NCBI GenBank assembly: GCA_040904625.1
Contig: JBBDTC010000001.1
Location: 1 to 64,000 of the forward strand
Length of the DNA: 64,000 bases
Source of the DNA: JACKNG01 sp040904625
GTDB lineage: Bacteria; Pseudomonadota; Gammaproteobacteria; Ga0077536
Direction: 5' to 3'
Shown here: in pieces, positions 41,692 through 50,799 of the stretch
Layout of the letters: each line of letters starts with the position of its first letter
How positions within the stretch are numbered: position 1 is the first letter of the stretch
Position numbers and translations under genes: made by a program
The notes under the pieces: model-generated
What the model was told of the DNA's origin: nothing
The model's input: the letters and a program-made list of their open reading frames with translations, nothing else
The model's database searches: none

Positions 41692-43049
41692 AGGAGAAAC
41701 GCCGCTTTCAATGTCAGGCCTGCGGTGCGGTGATGCCCAAGTGGGCTGGGCAGTGCGGCGAATGCGAGGCCTGGAACAGCGTCGTGGAGACGGTCGTCAG
41801 TACGGCTCCGGACAAGCGCCAACGTTTCACCTCGAGTGCCGGCGCTGCCCCACGCGTGCAGAAACTCGGTGACGTTGGCCATGAAGATACACCGCGCCTC
41901 GATACCGGCCTCGGTGAGTTGAATCGGGTGCTCGGCGGCGGGTTGGTGCAGGGCTCCGTCGTGCTGCTCGGCGGCGATCCGGGCATCGGCAAGACCACCC
42001 TGTTGCTGCAGAGTCTGGCCGAGACGCGTACGTTGAATCGGGTCGACGCGCTGTACGTCAGCGGCGAAGAATCAGCCAGCCAGATCGCGTTGCGGGCGGA
42101 ACGCCTCAAATTGCCGGTTGCCGATCTGGCGCTGCTGACCGAAACCGATGTCGACCGCATCCTGAGCGAAGCGGCACAGGCGCGCCCGGCGGTGCTGGTG
42201 GTGGACTCGATACAGACTGTGTACTCGGAGGCCCTGCAGTCGCCGCCCGGCAGTGTGGCCCAGGTGCGTGAGTGCGCGAGCCGCCTGGTCAGTTTCGCCA
42301 AGAGCACTGGGATCGCTTTGTATCTGATCGGGCATGTCACCAAAGACGGCGCTATCGCCGGCCCGCGGGTACTCGAGCACATGGTCGACGCCACGCTCTA
42401 TTTCGAAGGTGAGCCGGACGGCCGCTACCGCATGATTCGGGCAATCAAGAACCGCTTCGGTGCGGTCAACGAACTCGGCGTGTTCGCCATGACCGACTCG
42501 GGTTTGCGCGAAATAGCCAATCCCAGCGCGATTCTCCTGTCCCGGCACGAGACGCCGGTGCCGGGCAGCGTGGTCATGGTGACACGCGAAGGAACCCGGC
42601 CGATGCTGGTGGAAGTCCAGGCGCTGGTCGACGAATCGCAACTCGGCAACCCGCGGCGGGTCACCGTGGGCCTCGATCAGAATCGCCTTTCCATGCTGCT
42701 TGCCGTGCTGCATCGGCACGGTGGTATATCGACGGCTGGTTGCGACGTCTTCGCCAATATCGTCGGCGGCGTGCGCGTAACCGAAACCGGCGCCGATCTC
42801 GCGATCGTTCTCGCCGTCATGTCGAGCCTGCGCGATCGGCCCTTGCCGCATGATCTCGTCGCCTTCGGTGAAATTGGCCTGGCCGGGGAGATCCGCCCCG
42901 TCCCGGGCGGGCCGGAGCGCCTGCGCGAGGCCGCCAAACACGGCTTCAAGCGCGCCATCGTGCCGCGGGGCAACGTGCCCAAACCATTACCGGAAGGCTT
43001 GTCGCTGACCGTGGTTTCGCGCCTCGGCGAGGCGCTGGAAGCTATCTGA
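41688..43049 (+). CDS. radA: DNA repair protein RadA
   Basis: RecA-like branch-migration helicase acting in recombinational repair. 453 residues: an N-terminal C4 zinc finger (CQACGAVMPKWAGQCGEC), a RecA core with Walker A GGDPGIGKTTLLLQ and Walker B VLVVDSIQTV, the RadA-specific KNRFG motif (AIKNRFGAVNELGVF) and a Lon-protease-like C-terminal domain (GGVRVTETGADLAIVLAVMSS, GEIGLAGEIRPV). The ATG at 41688 overlaps the alr stop. Complete and typical in length. Confidence 0.97.
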   Translation: MKEKRRFQCQACGAVMPKWAGQCGECEAWNSVVETVVSTAPDKRQRFTSSAGAAPRVQKLGDVGHEDTPRLDTGLGELNRVLGGGLVQGSVVLLGGDPGIGKTTLLLQSLAETRTLNRVDALYVSGEESASQIALRAERLKLPVADLALLTETDVDRILSEAAQARPAVLVVDSIQTVYSEALQSPPGSVAQVRECASRLVSFAKSTGIALYLIGHVTKDGAIAGPRVLEHMVDATLYFEGEPDGRYRMIRAIKNRFGAVNELGVFAMTDSGLREIANPSAILLSRHETPVPGSVVMVTREGTRPMLVEVQALVDESQLGNPRRVTVGLDQNRLSMLLAVLHRHGGISTAGCDVFANIVGGVRVTETGADLAIVLAVMSSLRDRPLPHDLVAFGEIGLAGEIRPVPGGPERLREAAKHGFKRAIVPRGNVPKPLPEGLSLTVVSRLGEALEAI

Positions 43050-43075
43050 ATTGTCGCTGCGGGGACTCGCCGCCG

Positions 43076-44389
43076 TCAGCCATCGCCCTCGATCAGCCGT
43101 TCACCATCATCGTTGGTGGTTCGACGGATGCGTTCTGTGCTGATGGTCAGACGCACGGTTTTCACGGATTTCTCCAGCGTCTGCACGATTTCTACGGTGA
43201 TATCACCGAGGCGGAAGCTCGTGCCGGTAATGGGGATGTCTTCCAGGGTCTCCAGGATGAGGCCGTTGATGGTCTTTGGCCCGTCCGTCGGCAGGCCGAA
43301 ATCATAAGCCCGGTTGATTTCCCGGATGTTGGCGCTGCCGTCGACCAGGAAGCTGCCGTCTTCTTGCGGGTAGACGTCGCGCACATAGACCTGTGGATCG
43401 GTGGTGAACTCGCCGATCACTTCTTCGAGCAGGTCCTCGAGTGTAACCAGGCCCACGATATCGCCGTATTCGTCGACGATGAACGCAATGCGCTGTCGTT
43501 CGTGTTGGAAATTGAGAAGCTGCACATAGAGATCGGTCGTCAGGGGTACGTAGTAAGGATCGAGCAAAATGGCGCGGAGATCGTCGAGATCGAATTCGTC
43601 GTCGCGCAGCAGACGCACCACGCGCCGCATGTGCAGTACACCGACCAGGTTGTCGATGCTGCCGTTGAAGCATGGCACGCGCGTATGATGACTGGTCACC
43701 AGCTGCTCGACGATCTCGGCCCACTCGTCCTCCAGGTTGATGCCGTCGATCTCGCCGCGTGGAACCATGATGTCCTCGACCGTCACACTTTCCAGGTCGA
43801 GGATACCGAAGAGCATTTGGCGATGTTTGTGCGGGATCATCGCGCCGGCTTCCTTGATGACCGTGCGCAGCTCTTCGCGGCTCAGCGCATCACTGGTTCC
43901 GGCAATCGAACTCACACCGAACAACGACAGGGTGCTGTTCGAGATCTTGTTCAACAGCCATACCAGCGGGAACAGGACGGTCATCAGCAGACGCAAGACG
44001 TAGGACGATGGGAAAGCAATGCGCTCCGGGTGCAGCGCTGCCATCGTTTTGGGTAGAACCTCGGCAAAGACCAGGATGACCGCTGTAAGGGCGAACGTAG
44101 AGGCGATCAGCCCACCTTCCCCGATGAGTTGCAGGGTCAGCAGCGTGCACAGCTGGGCGGCCAGGATGTTGACGAAATTATTGCCGAGCAGGATCAGCCC
44201 GATCAAACGATCCGGGCGTTGCAGCAGTTTCTGTGCGCGGCGAGCGCCGGCGTGCTTGCGCTCCGCCAGGTGCTTCAGGCGATAGCGATTGAGAGACATC
44301 ATCGCCGTCTCGGAGCTCGAGAAATAGGCCGAGGCACCGATCAGCGCGACCAGAGCGACGCTCATCCACACGATGGGCAAATCGTTCAC
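43076..44389 (-). CDS. corB: CNNM/CorB-type transporter with CBS and CorC/HlyC domains
   Basis: Inner-membrane protein of the CorB/YfjD (UPF0053) family, linked to magnesium or cobalt handling. 437 residues: a DUF21/CNNM membrane domain (about 1-180; FSSSETAMMSLNRYRLKHL, LILLGNNFVNILAA, VFAEVLPKTMA), a CBS pair (about 205-330; VEDIMVPRGEIDGI, IAFIVDEYGDIVGLVTLEDLLEEVIGE) and the CorC/HlyC domain (345-425). The GTG start overlaps by GTGA the end of a decayed ccsA/ypjD-like frame. The pair upstream of ffh matches the E. coli ypjD-yfjD arrangement opposite ffh. Confidence 0.9.
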   Translation of the reverse strand: MNDLPIVWMSVALVALIGASAYFSSSETAMMSLNRYRLKHLAERKHAGARRAQKLLQRPDRLIGLILLGNNFVNILAAQLCTLLTLQLIGEGGLIASTFALTAVILVFAEVLPKTMAALHPERIAFPSSYVLRLLMTVLFPLVWLLNKISNSTLSLFGVSSIAGTSDALSREELRTVIKEAGAMIPHKHRQMLFGILDLESVTVEDIMVPRGEIDGINLEDEWAEIVEQLVTSHHTRVPCFNGSIDNLVGVLHMRRVVRLLRDDEFDLDDLRAILLDPYYVPLTTDLYVQLLNFQHERQRIAFIVDEYGDIVGLVTLEDLLEEVIGEFTTDPQVYVRDVYPQEDGSFLVDGSANIREINRAYDFGLPTDGPKTINGLILETLEDIPITGTSFRLGDITVEIVQTLEKSVKTVRLTISTERIRRTTNDDGERLIEGDG

Positions 44390-44582
44390 GGCCAGATTTC
44401 AGGCGCGATCTTCGAGCCGAAGAAGCCGTGTGCGGTGAATGGAAACATTGCCGTTTCCACCACGGCCAGAGGCAGCAGGAAGCTCATGACTGGATTATGG
44501 GCTTCGAGCCCGTCTCGGCGAAGGCGTCATAGAGTGCTTGGATGGCGGTGATCGCGAGCAGCCCGAAAAGCACGATGTTCAT
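44386..44582 (-). pseudogene. Remnant of a CcsA/YpjD-like cytochrome c assembly-type membrane protein
   Basis: The start MNIVLFGLLAITAIQALYDAF looks like the first helix of YpjD/CcsA proteins but stops after 32 codons. In another frame the end reads HGFFGSKIAPEIWP, like the AYFGSK-type C-terminus of that family, and its TGA overlaps the corB start as GTGA. About 700 bp of the middle would be missing and the two ends are out of frame (197 bp in all). The position between corB and ffh is where ypjD normally lies. The likeness is to very short segments, so the call is tentative. Confidence 0.5.
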
Positions 44583-44698
44583 GAGCACGCAGGGGCAACC
44601 ATGGGAGCTGGGATGATGGCATAATCAGCGTTCTTTATGAAGCGCGCCACAGGCGCCTTCCCATTGTGCCACTCCGGAAAAACTCGAGCGAATCCAGT

Positions 44699-46063
44699 AT
44701 GTTCCAAAACCTGACCAATCGTCTGAGCGAGGTCGTCAAGAATCTTTCCGGGCGCGCTCGCCTGACCGAAGAGAACATCGACGAGACCCTGCGCGAGGTT
44801 CGCATCGCGCTACTCGAGGCTGATGTCGGTCTCGATATCGTCAAGGATTTCCTGAGCGCCGTGCGCACTCGCGCGATCGGCCAGGACGTCATCGGTACCC
44901 TGACCCCCGGCCAGGCCTTCATCCGCGTCGTGCGTGACGAATTGACTGCCCTCATGGGTTCAGCCAACAGTGGCCTCGATTTGGCCGCGCAGGCACCGGT
45001 GGTCGTGCTCATGGCCGGCCTGCAGGGATCGGGCAAGACGACCACCAGCGCCAAGCTCGCGCGCCGCTTGATGCAGCATGAACGCAAACAGGTCGGTTTG
45101 GTCAGCTGCGATGTCCACCGCCCCGCCGCCATCGAGCAGCTGCGCGTGCTCGCCGCGGAGATTGGGGCCAATTATTACCCCAGTGATGTTTCCCAGAAGG
45201 CCGAGGACATCGCGAGCGACGCGCTGGCGAGTGCACGCCGTGCGTTCGACGATGTGCTCATCGTCGACACGGCGGGACGCCTCGCCATCGACGCCGACAT
45301 GATGGCGGAGATCAAGCGTATACACGGCGCAGTCAACCCCCACGAGACCTTGTTCGTCATCGACAGCATGATGGGCCAGGATGCAGTGCAGACGGCGCGG
45401 GCCTTCAACGAAGCGCTACCTTTGACGGGTGTGGTCCTGACCAAGAGTGACGGCGATGCGCGCGGCGGCGCTGCGCTGTCGGTGCGCCGGGTTACCGGCA
45501 AACCCATCAAGTTCCTCGGCACCGGCGAGAAGACCGATGCATTGGAGCCGTTTCACCCCGATCGCCTGGCCTCGCGCATCCTCGGCATGGGCGACGTGTT
45601 GTCGCTGATCGAGGAAGTCGAACAAAAGATCGATCAGGACAAGGCGCTCAAGGTTGCCGAGAAGCTCAAGAAGGGCAAGGGCTTCGACCTGCAGGATTTC
45701 CGCGATCAGCTCGAACAGATGCGCAGCATGGGTGGTATGTCGGCCCTGCTTGGCAAGTTGCCTGGCATGAGCAATCTGCCGGACAATGTGAAAGGGCAGG
45801 TCAACGATCGCGAACTCATTCGTCTCGCCGCCATCATCGACTCGATGACCCCGCACGAACGCCAGTTTCCGGCAGTGCTCAAGGCGTCGCGGAAAAAGCG
45901 TATCGCCGCAGGCTCGGGGACCCAGGTGCAGGACGTCAACAAATTGCTCAAGCAGTTCGATCAAATGCAGCGCATGATGAAGAAGATGTCGAAGAAAGGC
46001 GGGCTGAAGAATCTCATGCGTGGCATGCGAGGGCAGATGCCGTCCGGCTTTCCCATGCAGTGA
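44699..46063 (+). CDS. ffh: Signal recognition particle protein Ffh
   Basis: SRP GTPase that targets nascent membrane proteins with 4.5S RNA and FtsY. 454 residues: N domain (MFQNLTNRLSEVVKNLSGRARLTEENI), G domain with GLQGSGKTTTSAKLA, DVHRPAAIEQL, DTAGRLAID and LTKSDGDARGGAALS, and a methionine-rich M domain (about 325-450; QMRSMGGMSALLGKLPGM, QMQRMMKKMSKKGGLKNLMRGM). ATG 44699 matches the family start. CATAAT about 80 bases upstream may be its -10 box. A family C repeat lies 20 bases after the stop. Confidence 0.97.
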   Translation: MFQNLTNRLSEVVKNLSGRARLTEENIDETLREVRIALLEADVGLDIVKDFLSAVRTRAIGQDVIGTLTPGQAFIRVVRDELTALMGSANSGLDLAAQAPVVVLMAGLQGSGKTTTSAKLARRLMQHERKQVGLVSCDVHRPAAIEQLRVLAAEIGANYYPSDVSQKAEDIASDALASARRAFDDVLIVDTAGRLAIDADMMAEIKRIHGAVNPHETLFVIDSMMGQDAVQTARAFNEALPLTGVVLTKSDGDARGGAALSVRRVTGKPIKFLGTGEKTDALEPFHPDRLASRILGMGDVLSLIEEVEQKIDQDKALKVAEKLKKGKGFDLQDFRDQLEQMRSMGGMSALLGKLPGMSNLPDNVKGQVNDRELIRLAAIIDSMTPHERQFPAVLKASRKKRIAAGSGTQVQDVNKLLKQFDQMQRMMKKMSKKGGLKNLMRGMRGQMPSGFPMQ

Positions 46064-46083
46064 CGCCCGCGCGTCTGCGCTAA

Positions 46084-46295
46084 GGAAGCCCTGCAAAAGT
46101 GAGCGAGCATGTCCGGGGTAAGGCGCGCGGGCTTCGCGGAGCGCAGTTTATCGGGAATACAAAATCGCCGGGAGCGATTTTGAACAGCTCTGCTGGCCCG
46201 CAGGGCGGAGGGCAGGATGCCCGGAGTCAATGAGCGCCGTAGATGACCGCGCTTCTGCCGCCAGCGGGCGGCGCAGACACTGATTCAGAGCTTCC
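46084..46295. repeat. Family C repeat, second complete copy (212 bp)
   Basis: Closely matches the copy at 36582-36794, including the hairpin AAAATCGC-CGGGA-GCGATTTT. Its outer ends are GGAAGCCCTGCAAAAGTG on the left and the more diverged ATTCAGAGCTTCC on the right. No flanking duplication is evident. It fills the ffh-maeB gap. Confidence 0.8.
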
Positions 46296-46312
46296 TTCAG
46301 GAAAAGGCCAAC

Positions 46313-48601
46313 GTGAGCACCAAGGACGACAACCTCAATACGCGTGCGCTCGAGTATCACCGCCTGCCGCGCCCGGGCAAGACGGAGATTGCGCCGACCA
46401 AGCCGCTCGCCAACCAGAACGATCTCGCGCTCGCCTATTCCCCGGGCGTCGCCGCGCCGTGCGAGGCTATCGTCGCCGATCCGAATACCGCGTCCCTGTA
46501 TACCAATCGGGGCAACCTGGTCGCCGTAGTGACCAATGGCACGGCGGTGCTGGGTCTCGGCGCCATCGGTCCGTTGGCAGCGAAACCGGTGATGGAAGGC
46601 AAGGCCGTCCTGTTCAAGAAGTTTGCCGGCATCGATGTGTTCGATATCGAGGTCAATGAGACTGATCCCGACCGTCTGGTCGACATCATCGCGAGCCTCG
46701 AACCGACATTCGGCGGGATCAATCTGGAGGACATCAAGGCGCCGGAGTGCTTTTTCGTCGAGCAAAAGCTCAAGGATCGGGTGAACATTCCGGTGTTCCA
46801 TGACGACCAGCACGGCACCGCGATCATTGCCGCGGCGGCGATCCTGAACTGGCTGAGTCTGGCTGAGCGCAGCATCGACGAAGTCCGTCTGGTGGCCTCG
46901 GGGGCGGGTGCCGCCGCGATCGCCTGCCTGCGCCTGCTCGACCAGCTCGGCTTGCCGCGAAACAACGTCATCGTCACCGACCGTGCCGGCGTCATCTACG
47001 AGGGCCGTGTCGAAGAGATGGACGAGCACAAGGCTTTCTTTGCGCGCGACACACCATTCCGCACGCTGAGCGAGGCCATCGACGGCGCCGATATTTTTCT
47101 CGGGCTGTCGGCTGGCGGTGTATTGAGCGCCGCGATGGTCGAGACCATGGCGCCCAGCCCACTGATCCTGGCCCTGGCCAATCCCACACCCGAGATCCTG
47201 CCCGAAGTCGCCCGGGCCGTACGCCCCGATGCGATCATCGCCACCGGCCGTTCGGATTACCCGAACCAGGTCAATAACGTGCTGTGTTTTCCCTATCTGT
47301 TTCGCGGCGCGTTGGATGTCGGTGCCACGACCATCACCGACGAGATGAAGCTTGCCTGTGTGCATGCGCTCGCGCGCTTGACCAGACAGGAGGCCTCCGA
47401 CATCGTCGTGGGCGCGGTTTTTGGGGGAAACGGGCTTCGCTTCGGACCGGACTACCTGATCCCGAAACCGTTTGATCCTCGTCTCATTACCGAACTCGCG
47501 CCAGCAGTGGCGCAGGCCGCCATGACCAGCGGCGTTGCCACGCGACCGCTGGCCAGGCTCGAGGACTACCGCGAGCAGCTATCGAAGTACGTGTTCCAAT
47601 CCGTGCTGTTGATGCGCCCGCTCTACGAGCGCGCCAAGCGCGAAATGAAGCGCCTTGCCTATGCCGACGGCGAGGATCCGACCGTGCTGCGTGCGGTGCA
47701 GACGGTAGTCGATGACGGGCTTGCCAGGCCTGTACTCATCGGACGGCCGCGGGTCATCAACAAGCGCATCAAGGATCTGGGCCTGCGCATGCATAGCGGG
47801 GCGGATTTCGAAGTCGTCAATCCCGAGTCCGATCGGCGCTACCGCGAATACGTCGAGGCGTATCACGGCATCATGAAACGCCGCGGTGTGTCACTGCAGG
47901 ATGCACGCGACGTCTTGCGTGCCAACCCGACGGTGATCGCGGCCATGCTGGTAAATCGGGGCGCAGCCGATGCCATGCTCTGCGGCATGGTCGGTGAGTA
48001 TCACGATCATCTGGTCCACGTCCGCCATATTCTCGGCGCTCGTGACGAGGCGCACGACATGGCCGCGCTCAATGTCCTGATCCTGCGCAAGGGTACGTAC
48101 TTCGTTTGTGACACCTACGTGCACGATCAACCGAGCGCCGAACAGATTGCCTATACCACCATCCTGGCCGCGGAGCAGGTGCGGCGCTTCGGCCTCGTGC
48201 CCAAGGCGGCCCTGCTTTCGCACTCCAATTTCGGAACGACCAACGGACCGAGTGCGCTGCGCATGCGCGCCGCACTCGAGCTCATCCAGGCGGCAGCACC
48301 CGAACTCGAGATCGATGGCGAGATGCAGGCGGATGCCGCACTGATACCGGCAATTCGCGACAAGGCTCTGCTCGACTCTTACCTCCAGGGGCCGGCCAAC
48401 CTGTTCATCATGCCGAGCATGGATGCGGCGAACATCGCCTTGAATCTACTGACGGTTCTCGGCGAAGGTGTCTCGGTGGGGCCGATTCTGCTCGGCTGCC
48501 GTTCCCCTGCGCATATTCTCAATCCTTCGGCAACCGTAAGGCGGGTGATCAATATGAGTGCCCTGGCCGTGGTGGATGCGCAACTGCTCACTGGCTCGTA
48601 G
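46313..48601 (+). CDS. maeB: NADP-dependent malic enzyme with phosphotransacetylase-like domain
   Basis: Decarboxylates malate to pyruvate. 762 residues: malic enzyme part (about 1-430; LALAYSPGVAAPCEAI, GLGAIGPLAAKPVMEGKAVLFKKF, VFHDDQHGTAIIAAAAILNWL, the nucleotide loop ASGAGAAAIAC, LANPTPEI) and a C-terminal phosphate acetyl/butyryltransferase-like part (about 440-760; AVQTVVDDGLARPVLIGRP, SHSNFGTTNGPSA, LGCRSPAHILNPSATVR). The latter normally regulates the enzyme through acetyl-CoA and has no transferase activity. The GTG start lies 17 bases after the repeat. Confidence 0.95.
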   Translation: MSTKDDNLNTRALEYHRLPRPGKTEIAPTKPLANQNDLALAYSPGVAAPCEAIVADPNTASLYTNRGNLVAVVTNGTAVLGLGAIGPLAAKPVMEGKAVLFKKFAGIDVFDIEVNETDPDRLVDIIASLEPTFGGINLEDIKAPECFFVEQKLKDRVNIPVFHDDQHGTAIIAAAAILNWLSLAERSIDEVRLVASGAGAAAIACLRLLDQLGLPRNNVIVTDRAGVIYEGRVEEMDEHKAFFARDTPFRTLSEAIDGADIFLGLSAGGVLSAAMVETMAPSPLILALANPTPEILPEVARAVRPDAIIATGRSDYPNQVNNVLCFPYLFRGALDVGATTITDEMKLACVHALARLTRQEASDIVVGAVFGGNGLRFGPDYLIPKPFDPRLITELAPAVAQAAMTSGVATRPLARLEDYREQLSKYVFQSVLLMRPLYERAKREMKRLAYADGEDPTVLRAVQTVVDDGLARPVLIGRPRVINKRIKDLGLRMHSGADFEVVNPESDRRYREYVEAYHGIMKRRGVSLQDARDVLRANPTVIAAMLVNRGAADAMLCGMVGEYHDHLVHVRHILGARDEAHDMAALNVLILRKGTYFVCDTYVHDQPSAEQIAYTTILAAEQVRRFGLVPKAALLSHSNFGTTNGPSALRMRAALELIQAAAPELEIDGEMQADAALIPAIRDKALLDSYLQGPANLFIMPSMDAANIALNLLTVLGEGVSVGPILLGCRSPAHILNPSATVRRVINMSALAVVDAQLLTGS

Positions 48602-48606
48602 TCTGT

Positions 48607-49545
48607 TCACCGTTGCGCGGCGAGTTCTGCCTGGAGCGTGTCGAAGCGTTCGAGGTCGCGCAGCGTGGTGCCGTAATCCTCCAGCCGGGAGGCCGCTGCG
48701 GCGGCGACGCGTTCGATGCGTTCGCGGGTGTCCGGATGCGTCGCGAAAAGCAGTGAGGCACGTGGTTCAGCCGGGTCCAGGGCATCGAGGGTGGTCAATA
48801 GCATGAGCAATCCGAAAGGATCGTAGCCCGCGCGTGCGGCAATCGTGACGCCAGTGAGATCGGCGGCGAACTCGTCGCCCTGGTCGAGGCCGCTGGCGTA
48901 GAGATTCATTCCGCCTTCGAGCAGTGCGTTGCGCACCAGAGGATTGCCCTTGGTGTAATCGGCGACGACATCGGCCGCGACGTCCCGTGCGAGAGCGGCG
49001 CGGGCTTTCTTCATGACTGCCTCTACATGGTGGCGCTCGATGACATGCGCTATCTCGTGTGCGAGTACGCCGGCGAGTTCGCTTTCGTCGCGCATCAGCC
49101 GAATCAAGGCAGTCGTGACGAGGACATGGCCCCCGGGTGTCGCGAATGCGCCGAGGCTGTCGCTGGTGACGATGGCGAAATGCCAGGGCAGGTTGGGTCG
49201 TGTGGTCTGCAGTGTCAGCCAGCGCCCCAGGCGGTTGATGTAGGCTTGCGCTTCGGCTTGCCGCAGCGGCGGCATGGCGCCCAGCAGGCGCCCGGCGAGA
49301 TCCCGCCCGAGATGAATCTCTTCGGCTTCCGTCATGCTGCGCGTGGCGGCGACGACGCGTTTGCCTGTCTCCAGCAGTTTGTCGACGTCGCCCTTGCCGA
49401 CGTTTTCGATCAGCTTGCCGAAATCGAAAGCCGCAGCCGGCACCGCCGTGCCCAACAGGAGCGCGAGCATCGCAGCCCTGAGCTCGCACCACCGCACGAC
49501 GTTCGAGCGCTTGGGGGCGCGCGGCCGCTGCATGAGCGCCGTCAC
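48607..49545 (-). CDS. Periplasmic M48 family zinc metalloprotease
   Basis: 312 residues. After a basic N-terminus a signal peptide (MLALLLGTAVPAAAF) exports it. The M48 core has LGAFATPGGHVLVTTALI, HEIAHVIERHH (zinc histidines 163 and 167, catalytic Glu164) and the third ligand in DEFAADLTG (Glu225). Unlike BepA it lacks a long TPR tail. A role in outer-membrane or lipoprotein quality control is likely for the family. The GTG start overlaps the SH3-protein gene stop (GTGA), so the two are co-translated. Confidence 0.9.
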   Translation of the reverse strand: MTALMQRPRAPKRSNVVRWCELRAAMLALLLGTAVPAAAFDFGKLIENVGKGDVDKLLETGKRVVAATRSMTEAEEIHLGRDLAGRLLGAMPPLRQAEAQAYINRLGRWLTLQTTRPNLPWHFAIVTSDSLGAFATPGGHVLVTTALIRLMRDESELAGVLAHEIAHVIERHHVEAVMKKARAALARDVAADVVADYTKGNPLVRNALLEGGMNLYASGLDQGDEFAADLTGVTIAARAGYDPFGLLMLLTTLDALDPAEPRASLLFATHPDTRERIERVAAAAASRLEDYGTTLRDLERFDTLQAELAAQR

Positions 49546-50123
49546 GGCGAGCGCCCCGCGGCCGGCGCCAGCGGCGGGATGGTGCGCGCGGTGAGTCCAC
49601 CGCTAGCGGCGAACTGCTGGGCCTGTGCGGCACTGGCCTGTGCTTCGGCTATCCAGGCCAGGGCTGCGGCGTCGAAACGGGCCGTCTCGATCTCGCCGGG
49701 TGTGAGACCGCGGACGCCTATGGTGGCATGGGCGGTGCGCGTCTCGCGCCCCCGCAGTCCACTCAGTAGCCCGGTGACCGAGCGCGAAAGGCGGGCGAAA
49801 CCACCACTGCCGCCGGTTGCGCCCGCGGCAGGCGGCGCGCCGCTCTCCAGGCGCAGCGCCGTCAGGCGGGTCCATCCACGTTGCTCGCCGCCTGGCGTAA
49901 GCGCGGTGATCAGCATCCACAACCCTTGCCTGCCGTGCACGCTGACGGTCGTGCCGCGCGCGAGTTCAGCGAGGGGCGCACCATGACCGGGCTCGGCCAG
50001 CAGGCTGGTATCGCGCAGGATCAAACCACGGTCATTGGATTCGTTGGCGGCGCGAACAGGGGCTGCCGTCAGCAGCAAGGCGCTGACCAACGCGACGAAG
50101 GCAGTGGCGGCGGTCGTAGACAT
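49542..50123 (-). CDS. Exported SH3-domain protein
   Basis: 193 residues with a signal peptide (ALVSALLLTAAPVRAA) and a bacterial SH3-like domain (about 35-95; LLAEPGHGAPLAELARGTTVSVHGRQGLWMLI, RGWTRLTALRL). The C-terminal half (TIGVRGLTPGEIETARFDAAALAWI) is common to small periplasmic proteins encoded next to M48 peptidases. Function unknown. It is coupled to the M48 gene by a 4 bp overlap, so the two may act together at the cell wall. Confidence 0.78.
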   Translation of the reverse strand: MSTTAATAFVALVSALLLTAAPVRAANESNDRGLILRDTSLLAEPGHGAPLAELARGTTVSVHGRQGLWMLITALTPGGEQRGWTRLTALRLESGAPPAAGATGGSGGFARLSRSVTGLLSGLRGRETRTAHATIGVRGLTPGEIETARFDAAALAWIAEAQASAAQAQQFAASGGLTARTIPPLAPAAGRSP

Positions 50124-50242
50124 GGGATCCTGTGTGCAACGGCTGGCAGCGGAACTATAGCGTCTTCATGGCCGGGTTCAACTGTGGGATTGCCGCAGTT
50201 CGCTGTCTCGACAAAAACGGTACGGTCGACCGCCGCCGTCGT

Positions 50243-50785
50243 TCACAGATTCATGGCCGCACGCCGCGCAGCATTGTCCTTGTCGTGGGCCGTTATGAAC
50301 TGCCCCAGGAGTTCGTCGACGTAGCCATAGATCGTGCCCAGATCGGAAGGGTTGAGAATGCCATGACGGCCCTCCGACCAGGCGCTCTGAACCCCATAGG
50401 CATGATTCTGCTCATCGAGTGGAATACGGCGCTCGAGTTTGACGGAAACGGCGTAGTGATAGAACGCGAACTGATCCTTGTTGGTGATGAGGCGCACTTC
50501 GAGCCGACCGATCTTCCGATCGGTGGTGTCAGCAGCGGATGCCTCGACCGTCAAGCCGTAGTCGGCGAGACGGGCTTCGACGCGACGCCGCATCTCATCG
50601 GCGTCGAGACCGTAGCGCGCGAAATCGGGGTGTATGCCGACCACCGCAACCTGAACACCTTCGATGCCGGCCAGCGCATTGACACTCAGCGCATCAGCCG
50701 CGGCGGCCGTGGAAAAACCGCTGAGCAGGCACAGGGTGAGCAGGGCCTGGCGTAAGCCTGTCGAAGCCGTGTCGATGACGTTCAT
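50243..50785 (-). CDS. Conserved-type exported protein of unknown function
   Basis: 180 residues, with a signal peptide (LRQALLTLCLLSGFSTAAAADA) and a compact alpha/beta domain: VNALAGIEGVQVAVVGIHPDFARYGLDAD, RRVEARLADYGLTVEAS, LEVRLITNKDQFAFYHYAVSVKLERRIPLDEQ and TIYGYVDELLGQFI. No family recognised. It resembles the periplasmic proteins with one mixed sheet that describe themselves only as hypothetical. AGGGAGG precedes ATG 50785. It lies 14 bases downstream of dsbB on the same strand, so it probably shares its transcript. Confidence 0.7.
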   Translation of the reverse strand: MNVIDTASTGLRQALLTLCLLSGFSTAAAADALSVNALAGIEGVQVAVVGIHPDFARYGLDADEMRRRVEARLADYGLTVEASAADTTDRKIGRLEVRLITNKDQFAFYHYAVSVKLERRIPLDEQNHAYGVQSAWSEGRHGILNPSDLGTIYGYVDELLGQFITAHDKDNAARRAAMNL

Positions 50786-50799
50786 TCCAAGCCTCCCTG

